From Gammaproteobacteria bacterium (GTDB taxonomy: Bacteria; Pseudomonadota; Gammaproteobacteria; UBA6429; Thiohalophilaceae), in contig JAUVGM010000010.1 of NCBI GenBank assembly GCA_030593785.1, positions 1-16,997 of the forward strand: DNA of 16,997 nucleotides, read 5' to 3'. The number at the start of each line of letters is the position of its first letter. Position 1 is the first letter of the stretch. Made by a program: the position numbers and the translations under genes. This document shows positions 7,463-13,700 of the stretch, in pieces. The notes under the pieces are model-generated. The model was not told where the DNA came from. It made no database searches and was given only the letters and a program-made list of their open reading frames with translations.

Positions 7463-8449
7463 ATGACACAACAACTGACAGATAAGTATGGACGTAACAT
7501 TGAGTACTTACGTTTATCCGTCACCGATCGTTGTGATTTAAGATGCAACTACTGTATTCCAAAAGGTTTTAAAGACTTTGAAGAGCCTGAAGACTGGCTT
7601 ACTTTTGATGAAGTCGAACGTATTATTCGTGTCTTTGGGGAGCTTGGTACAAAACGTATTCGCATTACCGGTGGCGAACCCCTGGTGCGTAAAAACATGC
7701 CCGAACTCGCTGCTCGACTTTCTGTATTACCTGGCATTGAAGATCTCTCTCTCAGCAGTAACGCAACACGTTTACGCAAACAGGCAGAACCTCTTAAACA
7801 GGCCGGTATCTCACGTATCAACGTCAGCCTGGATACCTTACAAGCAGATCATTTTAAAGAAATTACCGGTGGTGGCAAACTTGAAAAAGTCATAGATGGA
7901 TTAATGGCTGCAAAAGAAGCCGGTTTTCAACCCGTTAAAATTAATATGGTTGTCATGCGAGGAGTCAACGATGATGAAGTCGAAGACATGGTTCAATTCT
8001 GTATCGATCATGATTTTACTCTTCGATTTATTGAAGCCATGCCAATGGGCGATACCGGTCGTGAAGCGAATAAACAATATATTCCATTAAGTGAAATTCA
8101 TGATCGCCTTGCGAAAAAATATTCTCTTATTAAGGCAAACATGGATGGTGGTGGCCCAGCGCGTTATGTTCGGGTAGATGACACTGAATTAAGAATTGGT
8201 TTTATTACACCGATATCACAACATTTTTGTGATACCTGTAATCGTGTTCGCCTTTCTGTTGATGGAACTTTATATCTCTGTTTAGGCCAGGATGATAGTT
8301 ATCCTCTGCGTGAATTAATGCGTGCAGGAATTACTGATGACGAACTCAAACAACACATACAAAAAGCCATTGACTTAAAACCTGAGAAACATGAGTTTAA
8401 TGAACAACCTGGAAAGCTCGTTCGCTTTATGTCTATGACAGGAGGTTAA
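7463..8449 (+). CDS. moaA: MoaA, GTP 3',8-cyclase (molybdenum cofactor biosynthesis)
   Basis: A 328-residue radical SAM enzyme, normal length for MoaA. The N-terminal cluster motif is CDLRCNYC (Cys24, Cys28, Cys31), followed by the SAM-binding ITGGEPL at 69-74. The second, GTP-binding 4Fe-4S cluster is held by Cys256, Cys259 and Cys273 (FCDTCNRVRL...LYLCLGQ). The protein ends in the conserved double glycine MTGG, which is needed for catalysis. MoaA converts GTP to 3',8-cyclo-GTP, the first step towards molybdopterin, in the cytoplasm. No other moa, moe or mob gene is in the window, so the remaining Moco genes must lie elsewhere. It follows the response regulator on the same strand with a 154-base gap, enough for its own promoter. 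Its presence next to ccm suggests molybdoenzyme respiration, by inference. Confidence 0.97.
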   Translation: MTQQLTDKYGRNIEYLRLSVTDRCDLRCNYCIPKGFKDFEEPEDWLTFDEVERIIRVFGELGTKRIRITGGEPLVRKNMPELAARLSVLPGIEDLSLSSNATRLRKQAEPLKQAGISRINVSLDTLQADHFKEITGGGKLEKVIDGLMAAKEAGFQPVKINMVVMRGVNDDEVEDMVQFCIDHDFTLRFIEAMPMGDTGREANKQYIPLSEIHDRLAKKYSLIKANMDGGGPARYVRVDDTELRIGFITPISQHFCDTCNRVRLSVDGTLYLCLGQDDSYPLRELMRAGITDDELKQHIQKAIDLKPEKHEFNEQPGKLVRFMSMTGG

Positions 8450-8489
8450 CATGCACTGTCATTAGCGTTATATTTTTAAAATAGCAAAA

Positions 8490-8568
8490 TGTAGGTTGGG
8501 TTAAGCGTAGCGAACCCAACATTATATATTTGTTGGGTTCGTCGCTTTGCTTCTTAACCCAACCTACA
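8490..8568. repeat. Large imperfect inverted repeat of the GTAGGTTGGGTT type
   Basis: The left arm (8490-8521) and right arm (8531-8568) both begin from the outside with TGTAGGTTGGGTTAAG (16 bases) and end towards the 9-base AT loop with CGAACCCAACA (11 bases). The inner parts differ: 5 bases on the left (CGTAG), 11 on the right. Each arm also contains its own small palindrome, TTGGGTT...AACCCAA, so the element can form either one long hairpin or two short ones. Elements starting GTAGGTTGGGTTAAGC and ending GAACCCAACA are, as I recall, widespread dispersed repeats in gammaproteobacterial and other genomes. Here it sits between moaA and the DsrE-like gene, where it may also stop transcription from moaA. 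No T-run follows, so that role is uncertain. Confidence 0.85.
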
Positions 8569-8603
8569 GCTTTATTCGTTCGTAATAACATATCGGACAT
8601 CCA

Positions 8604-9092
8604 ATGATGATGAATAAATTTACACTTATAATCGCACTTATTCTCTCTAACCTACTTTTCACTCAAGCAACTCTTGCCGAAAACTCAAAAAAACAAATCG
8701 AACACATTCTCTCGCTAAAGAAAGCGCCCATTGGAATTATTTTTGAAATTGTAACCGGCTCAGCTAATAGCCTTGAATGGGCATTACCTAAAACATACAA
8801 ACTTATAAAAAAATTACGCGCTCGTTTTCCAAAGCTCGAGATTGCAATTGTCACCCATGGCAATGAACAGTTTGCATTAAAAACATCAAATAATAAGAAA
8901 TATAAAAAAGTGCATTCACTAACACAGCAACTCTTACAAAAAGATGCTGTCCAACTTCATGTTTGTGGCACCTATGCAAACTGGAAGAATGTGAGTGAAG
9001 AAGAATTTCCGAAATATGTTGATGTTACAGCAGAAGGCCCTGCAACCATTAATGACTACATTGCATTAGGATATATTTTAATAAAATTATAA
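8604..9092 (+). CDS. Exported DsrE/DsrF-like (COG1416-type) protein
   Basis: A 162-residue protein with a clear signal peptide (about 1-25, cleavage near TLA-EN) and a small alpha/beta domain. The pattern fits the DsrE/DsrF-like family: a beta strand (APIGIIFEIV), helix, second strand LEIAIVTHGNEQFAL with His85, the strand VQLHVCGTYANWK with the only cysteine at 121 in the expected family position, and a C-terminal AEGPATINDYIALGYILIKL that matches the usual ...LQ-GY-YIK ending. DsrE proteins move sulfane sulfur on a conserved Cys in the cytoplasm; here the domain is periplasmic, and its function is not known. Three ATG codons in a row start the gene; a GGA at 8594-8596 serves any of them. 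The stop overlaps the stop of the convergent TauE-type gene, leaving no room for a terminator. Confidence 0.72.
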   Translation: MMMNKFTLIIALILSNLLFTQATLAENSKKQIEHILSLKKAPIGIIFEIVTGSANSLEWALPKTYKLIKKLRARFPKLEIAIVTHGNEQFALKTSNNKKYKKVHSLTQQLLQKDAVQLHVCGTYANWKNVSEEEFPKYVDVTAEGPATINDYIALGYILIKL

Positions 9093-9875
9093 TGACATGA
9101 GCATTCTTATTCCAAGAATAACCAGGAAGGCGGCAAAAATACGTTTAAGAATAATGGGAGAAACACGATGTGCAATCCATGCGCCGAAGGGAGCAAACAA
9201 TACACTTGCAACAACAATACTAAAAAATGCCGGTAAATTAACATAACCAAAACTCATTACCGGAAGATCAGGGGCAGACCAACCCGTCACAATAAAACCA
9301 ATCGTACCTGCCACGGCTATAGGAAATCCAATAGCGGATGATGTTGCCACCGCTTTTCTAATATTCATATTACACCAGGTAAGAAAAGGCACAGACATTG
9401 AGCCACCACCCACTCCCATTAAAGATGCAATAGTACCGATACTGGTTCCGGCTAATATCATTCCAGATTTACCTGGTAATGTTCGATGTGCTTTTGCTTC
9501 ATTTCCAAAGTACATCTGCGCGGCAATTAAAAGCATAAAAATAGAAAATATTAATTTTAAATCTTCGCCCGCTATAAACCTGGCAATGACTGAACCAAGC
9601 AAGCCCCCCACAAATACACCAATAGCAATTACACGAACCACAGGCCAGTCAATCGCCTTATGCTTATGATGTGCACGAATAGAAGAGAGAGAAGTAATAA
9701 CAATTGTTGCAAGTGAAGTTCCAATAGCAACATGCATCAGCACATCAATACTCACACCTTGAGAAGTAAATACCATGGCTAAAACGGGCACAATAATAAT
9801 GCCGCCACCAATTCCCAGGAGACCGGCAAACATACCTGCCAACGCACCCATGGCTAACAAAAACAAAATATCCAT
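9087..9875 (-). CDS. TauE/SafE-family sulfite/organic anion permease
   Basis: A 262-residue inner membrane protein with about eight helices in two homologous halves. Each half opens with the family's glycine-rich motif: AGMFAGLLGIGGG ending at residue 25 and ASLMGVGGGSMSVPFL at 150-165. A central His-rich loop, AHHKHK, lies near 68-73. The family is thought to export sulfite, sulfoacetate or other organic anions, although few members have been tested. The gene is 17 bases downstream of dctM, and an AAGG ribosome binding site lies right after the dctM stop, so it is the last gene of the TRAP operon. That suggests a link to the same substrate, or export of a related anion; the neighbouring DsrE-like gene hints at sulfur instead. 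Substrate not assignable. Confidence 0.88.
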   Translation of the reverse strand: MDILFLLAMGALAGMFAGLLGIGGGIIIVPVLAMVFTSQGVSIDVLMHVAIGTSLATIVITSLSSIRAHHKHKAIDWPVVRVIAIGVFVGGLLGSVIARFIAGEDLKLIFSIFMLLIAAQMYFGNEAKAHRTLPGKSGMILAGTSIGTIASLMGVGGGSMSVPFLTWCNMNIRKAVATSSAIGFPIAVAGTIGFIVTGWSAPDLPVMSFGYVNLPAFFSIVVASVLFAPFGAWIAHRVSPIILKRIFAAFLVILGIRMLMSL

Positions 9876-9892
9876 GAATTGTTATGCCTTAA

Positions 9893-11212
9893 TTAATATT
9901 GCGCTGGTCCCATCATGTAATCAGGCAACCATGTTGCTAAACCCGGGAACATAATAAGAAGTGCAATACCGATCAACATACAAATCATAAAGGGCAATGC
10001 ACCCCAAAGAATAGTCGGTAATTTTATATCAGGTGCAATACTGTTGATCACATAAAGGTTCAAACCAACAGGTGGAGTGATTAAACCAATTTCCATATTC
10101 AAGGTTAACATCACGCCAAACCAGATAGGATCAAAACCAATCGTTTCAACAATTGGCACCAGTGTTGGTGCAGCCATTAAAATAACCGCAACAGGTGGTA
10201 AAAATAAACCCGCTAATAAAAGGAAAAAATTAATACTTAATAATAATACCCATGGACTCACATCTAATGTTGCGATGCCTTCAGCCAGGGATTGGGTAAT
10301 GTATAAACTCGACATCATATAACTGAAAAGTGCGGCGCTGCCAATGATCATCATAATCATGACTGACTCACGCATTGCACTGCGTAATATTTCCCAGTGT
10401 TCACGCAGGTTCCACATTTTATAAATGAAAACAACTAATGCAATACAAACAAAAGCGCCTATACCAGCCGCTTCAGAAGGTGTCGCAACACCCCCATATA
10501 AGGCATAAAGGACTAAAACTATAATCATAAGGAAAGGTAAAATTTTTGGAAGAATCTCAAATTTTTCTTTCCATGAATAACCTTTGTCGCCAATCTTAAA
10601 ATGAAACCCTTTACGTTTGGCATAATACAATGACCAGGCCATAAACAACCCCGTCAGCATGATGCCAGGAATAATACCTGCCATAAAAAGCCGACCAATT
10701 GAAGTTTCGGTCGCGATGCCATAAACAATCATGGTAATACTTGGGGGAATTAAAATACCTAAGGTGCCACCTGCTGCAATCGCACCGGCGGCTAAACTAT
10801 CTGGATAACCCCGTTTTTGCATTTCAGGAATACCCATCTTTCCAATCGCAGCACACGTTGCAGGTGATGATCCACTTAAAGCCGCAAAAATAGAACAGGC
10901 GCCAATGTTAGAAATAATTAACCCACCCGGTACTTTATAAAACCAGCGCTCTAATGCTTCATACAAATCACTACCCGCACGTGATGAAGCAATTGCCGAG
11001 CCCATCAAAATAAACATCGGAATTGAAAGCAAAGCAAACTCATTCAAACCACCGAATAAAGTATCGGCAATAACATCAACACTGTTTACTCCATCAAAAA
11101 TAACTAAAAACACAATAGCAACAGAACCTAAAGCAAAAGCAACCGGCATTCCTGTTAACAATAAAAAAACGAGAACAAAAACAATTAATAAACCAATAAT
11201 GAGTGGACTCAT
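9893..11212 (-). CDS. dctM: TRAP transporter large permease, DctM family
   Basis: A 439-residue polytopic protein with about 12 membrane helices, normal for DctM. Recognisable family motifs are GMPVAFALG at 21-29, SGSSPAT at 113-119, GGTLGILIPPS at 148-158, GVATPSEAAG at 241-250 and GLITPPVGLN at 376-385. The S/P-rich loops hold the two sodium ions that drive transport in characterised TRAP systems. It forms the transport channel with DctQ and takes substrate from the periplasmic DctP. The start overlaps the dctQ stop as ATGA, so the two are coupled. With matB and a GntR regulator next door, malonate is the best-guess substrate, as in the matPQM system of Sinorhizobium meliloti (recalled from literature). 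The TRAP identity itself is firm; the substrate is inferred. Confidence 0.95.
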   Translation of the reverse strand: MSPLIIGLLIVFVLVFLLLTGMPVAFALGSVAIVFLVIFDGVNSVDVIADTLFGGLNEFALLSIPMFILMGSAIASSRAGSDLYEALERWFYKVPGGLIISNIGACSIFAALSGSSPATCAAIGKMGIPEMQKRGYPDSLAAGAIAAGGTLGILIPPSITMIVYGIATETSIGRLFMAGIIPGIMLTGLFMAWSLYYAKRKGFHFKIGDKGYSWKEKFEILPKILPFLMIIVLVLYALYGGVATPSEAAGIGAFVCIALVVFIYKMWNLREHWEILRSAMRESVMIMMIIGSAALFSYMMSSLYITQSLAEGIATLDVSPWVLLLSINFFLLLAGLFLPPVAVILMAAPTLVPIVETIGFDPIWFGVMLTLNMEIGLITPPVGLNLYVINSIAPDIKLPTILWGALPFMICMLIGIALLIMFPGLATWLPDYMMGPAQY

Positions 11213-11739
11213 GTTGAGCTCTCCATAACATCTTCCGCAGATAAACCAAATGGCATTTCATCGCCACGAATCAAACTTATAATATCGGCAATATACTGCA
11301 ATGATAAAATGGCAAAACCAAAGGGCAATGAAAAATAAGGGATCCAGAGTCGCACTTCCCAAATAGAGTCTGATACCCAACGTCCTTCCCATGCTTCGTA
11401 CCAAAATTCATAACCGGTATAAGTAATAAGCAAACAAAAAAGCAGTGAAATTGTTGAAGCAAATAAAGCTAAACGTAATCGCCAATGCTGCTTCAAATAT
11501 AAAGGAATTAAATCAACATTAACGTGGCCGCGTGTTAACAACACATACGGACTGCCAATAAATGTAGCGGCAATTAATAGATAAGTAACGAACTCAGTTT
11601 GCCATATTGATGATTCTTCCAGGATGTAGCGAACCCAGACCATTTGGCAAACAACAAAAACGGCCACTAGGATCATGAGTGCGGAAGCAATGCCACATAA
11701 CTTTGATGTGTTAGTAACAAACTGTATATATTTTTTCAT
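11209..11739 (-). CDS. dctQ: TRAP transporter small permease, DctQ family
   Basis: A 176-residue protein with four membrane helices (about 13-33, 48-66, 90-110 and 130-150). The DctQ signature lies between helices 1 and 2: VRYILEESSIWQTEFVTYL, followed by the GHVNVDLI loop. DctQ is the small integral subunit that scaffolds DctM and docks the binding protein. The gap to dctP is 91 bases and contains two hairpins, whereas the join to dctM is a 4-base overlap. The ribosome binding site is weak, which fits low expression relative to dctP. Confidence 0.93.
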   Translation of the reverse strand: MKKYIQFVTNTSKLCGIASALMILVAVFVVCQMVWVRYILEESSIWQTEFVTYLLIAATFIGSPYVLLTRGHVNVDLIPLYLKQHWRLRLALFASTISLLFCLLITYTGYEFWYEAWEGRWVSDSIWEVRLWIPYFSLPFGFAILSLQYIADIISLIRGDEMPFGLSAEDVMESST

Positions 11740-11758
11740 ATGCTTACTTTAAATTAAA

Positions 11759-11792
11759 AAAACGATCGTTATAAAATTATAACGATCGTTTT
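11759..11792 (-). terminator. Strong intercistronic hairpin between dctP and dctQ
   Basis: A near-perfect inverted repeat: AACGATCGTTATAA at 11761-11774 and its exact complement at 11777-11790, with only AA between, plus two flanking A:T pairs. On the minus strand, the transcribed one, the stem is followed by a run of six T, so it looks like an intrinsic terminator or an RNA-end-protecting hairpin. It lies about 40 bases after dctP stop. Partial termination here would give more dctP than dctQM mRNA, common in TRAP operons. Each arm is itself a 10-base palindrome (AACGATCGTT), so protein binding is a second possibility. Confidence 0.75.
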
Positions 11793-11800
11793 ATATTTCT

Positions 11801-11819
11801 GATTAGAGGATAACTAATC
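11801..11819 (-). repeat. Small second hairpin just after dctP
   Basis: GATTAG (11801-11806) and CTAATC (11814-11819) form a 6-base stem with a 7-base loop, about 12 bases after the dctP stop codon and before the strong hairpin. It may help protect the 3' end of the dctP transcript. The stem is short and AT-rich, so this is tentative. Confidence 0.35.
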
Positions 11820-11830
11820 TTTACTATAGT

Positions 11831-12832
11831 TTACTTAACCGATAATGCCAGATCCAAAAGCTCGCGACCACCTTTCACTTTTTCAGCAAAATCTTTGTAA
11901 GAAGTTTTATCAGCAACTGCACGCCACATTGCAGCTTGCTTAGCAGTCATAGTAACAACCTTAACGCCTGCTTTTTTATACGCAGCAACTAGTTTATCAT
12001 CGGCTTTTTTCGCACCTTCAGTTGCAAATACTTCTGCTTTTTTAGATGCAGTCATAAGTACTTTTTGCTGTTCTTTATTTAAACTGTTAAATGTTTTCTT
12101 AGACATTAAGATAGGTTCATACATAACCCATAACGCATTTTTACCTGGTGCAGTTAAGCATTTAACTTGCTCATAAATGCGGTATGAAACCAAACTCGCT
12201 GAGCTTGTATTTGCGCCATCAAGCACACCTGTTTGCAAACCTGAGTAAATTTCAGAACTTGGCATTTTAGTAATTGAAGCACCGGCACCCGCTAACATTT
12301 GATTGAATGCTTTACCCGCTGCACGGAAAGCCATACCTTTTACATCTTTCGGTTCTAAAATACATTTTCCTTTAGAAACAAAACCGCCTGCTAACCAGGT
12401 ATCCGCTAATACGATAACGCCAGCCTTATCCATAATTTTTTTAATGCGTTGCATAAATTCAGATTTATTTAAACGTAAAGCATGATCATGATTTTTAACC
12501 AGACCAGGCATCAACGTTAAGTTTAATTCAGGATGACGGCCACCGGCATACGCTAAAGGAAATGCGGTCATATCCAGCTTACCTTTTGTCATCGCGCCCC
12601 ATTGTTCCTTAGGCTTATATAATGATTTACCTGGATAAACCTTAATTTTTATACCAATGTTAGCGCTATTAACATCACGCGCGATCATTTGTACCATTTC
12701 ATCACGAATATCGCCTTTACCACCAGGCCATTGATGCGATGCTTTTAATGTACGATCTGCACTTGCTGCACCCGATACGCCTACCAAAGTCGCGATAATA
12801 ATTGCGGATAATTTAATTTTACTTATATTCAT
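11831..12832 (-). CDS. dctP: TRAP transporter periplasmic substrate-binding protein, DctP family
   Basis: A 333-residue exported binding protein. Residues 1-25 are a signal peptide with cleavage after ASA. The mature protein shows the DctP pattern: KASHQWPGG near 31-38, FPLAYAGGRHPE, the ligand-carboxylate arginine Arg170 in GMAFRAAGKAF, PSSEIYSGLQTGVLDGANTS at 191-210, and a C-terminal helical stretch. Cys157 and Cys225 may form a disulfide, inferred from their being the only cysteines. The conserved Arg fits a carboxylate substrate. The gap to the GntR gene is 42 bases, with a strong ribosome binding site AAGGGGAAC, the best in this operon. Genomic context with matB points to malonate, though related dicarboxylates or even sulfonates are possible. 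Confidence 0.94.
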   Translation of the reverse strand: MNISKIKLSAIIIATLVGVSGAASADRTLKASHQWPGGKGDIRDEMVQMIARDVNSANIGIKIKVYPGKSLYKPKEQWGAMTKGKLDMTAFPLAYAGGRHPELNLTLMPGLVKNHDHALRLNKSEFMQRIKKIMDKAGVIVLADTWLAGGFVSKGKCILEPKDVKGMAFRAAGKAFNQMLAGAGASITKMPSSEIYSGLQTGVLDGANTSSASLVSYRIYEQVKCLTAPGKNALWVMYEPILMSKKTFNSLNKEQQKVLMTASKKAEVFATEGAKKADDKLVAAYKKAGVKVVTMTAKQAAMWRAVADKTSYKDFAEKVKGGRELLDLALSVK

Positions 12833-12874
12833 TTACTGTTCCCCTTTTAACTTTATATTATTACCTAATGGATG

Positions 12875-13549
12875 TTACTTATTTTTCGTTCGTGTATTTG
12901 ACTTGTTTTTATCAACCAATGAAAACCATTGCTGTTTTAAATGGTTCTGCATATTCTGATCTGCTATGTCAGGATCATTCTTGATAAATGCCTGCATGAT
13001 TTGACGATGTTCTTCTAAAGATGCCTCTAATCGACCAGGCATGGTTAACTGCATGTGACGTGCTAATCGTAAGACCTTACGCAAGTCACCGATAACACGT
13101 TGTAACCATTTATTACCCGACAAATCCTGTACCGCCTGATGGAAAACAAAATTCTGCTCATAGTAACCATCAATGTCACCTTGCTTTGCAAAACCTTCTA
13201 ATTTTTCATGCATTTGTTCTAGTTGTTGCAAATCTTTCGGTTCACAATTTTCTACCGCTTCCCTGGCACATAAACCTTCTAAAACAACCATCACCGGAAA
13301 TAACTCGTTTAATTCCTCAATATCCATACTGCGAACAAAGCTGCCGCGACGCGGAATTAATTCAATTAAACCTTCACTGTTAAGCACTTTTAACGCTTCA
13401 CGTAACGGGGTACGACTAATACCAAAACGTTCACATAACGCCATTTCATCAATAGCATCACCTGGTGTAAGTTCGCGCTGATAAATCTGGTCACGTATGC
13501 GATCAGCCACCTGCATGTATAAAGCCTGGCTCGTTATGCGTTCAGTCAT
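12875..13549 (-). CDS. GntR-family transcriptional regulator, FadR/FCD subfamily
   Basis: A 224-residue regulator. The winged helix-turn-helix is at about 8-74 (VADRIRDQIYQRELTPGDAI...CERFGISRTPLREALKVLNSEGLI...RRGSFV). An all-helical FCD ligand domain follows (about 82-213), with metal- or ligand-binding residues Asn133/His137 (QNFVFHQAV), His181 (EEHRQI) and His203 (NHL). Members of this family usually repress an adjacent catabolic operon until an organic acid binds. It is divergent from matB and upstream of dctPQM-tauE, so it is placed to control both. In Rhizobium the matching gene is matR; I do not assign that symbol because the family is large. The ribosome binding site is AGGAAT. It probably also controls its own synthesis, since one inverted repeat covers its likely -10 box. 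Confidence 0.92.
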   Translation of the reverse strand: MTERITSQALYMQVADRIRDQIYQRELTPGDAIDEMALCERFGISRTPLREALKVLNSEGLIELIPRRGSFVRSMDIEELNELFPVMVVLEGLCAREAVENCEPKDLQQLEQMHEKLEGFAKQGDIDGYYEQNFVFHQAVQDLSGNKWLQRVIGDLRKVLRLARHMQLTMPGRLEASLEEHRQIMQAFIKNDPDIADQNMQNHLKQQWFSLVDKNKSNTRTKNK

Positions 13550-13581
13550 TCGTTATTTATTCCTGTTTGCCCATTTATTTC

Positions 13582-13596
13582 AATTTTATACAAATT
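13582..13596. promoter_or_regulatory. Inverted repeat, possible GntR operator, near matB -35 and gntR -10
   Basis: The 15-base sequence AATTT-TATAC-AAATT has perfect 5-base arms. Its core TTTTATACAA is one base from TTGTATACAA, the core I recall for MatR operators in rhizobia (unverified). It abuts the possible matB -35 box and covers a possible leftward -10 box TATAAA for the GntR gene, so a bound repressor could block both. Low sequence complexity makes chance symmetry possible. Confidence 0.4.
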
Positions 13597-13625
13597 TGAT
13601 AATAGATGCGTAATCAGTTTAAAAT
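13596..13625 (+). promoter_or_regulatory. Likely sigma-70 promoter of matB
   Basis: TTGATA at 13596-13601 (5 of 6 to the -35 consensus) and TAAAAT at 13620-13625 (5 of 6 to the -10 consensus) are separated by 18 bases. The start point would fall near 13632, about 70 bases before the matB ATG. Both hexamers are good but the DNA is AT-rich, so this is a prediction. Confidence 0.5.
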
Positions 13626-13633
13626 CCCCTGTA

Positions 13634-13649
13634 ATTCATAATTATGAAT
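13634..13649. promoter_or_regulatory. Perfect 16-base palindrome, likely operator for the matB promoter
   Basis: ATTCATAATTATGAAT reads identically on both strands. It lies just downstream of the expected matB start point, a typical place for a repressor to block initiation or elongation, within the gntR-matB divergent region. The likely binder is the adjacent GntR-family protein; this is inference from position. Confidence 0.5.
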
Positions 13650-13700
13650 GCAATCTAAACTGTAGTGAACAAACTTGCAAGCAACAGAGCCATCAAAAAT

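Noticed and set aside
13665..13700. Upstream GTG start adding 12 residues to MatB
   Set aside because: No ribosome binding site is seen before it, and the ATG at 13701 lines up with the N-terminus of known MatB proteins.
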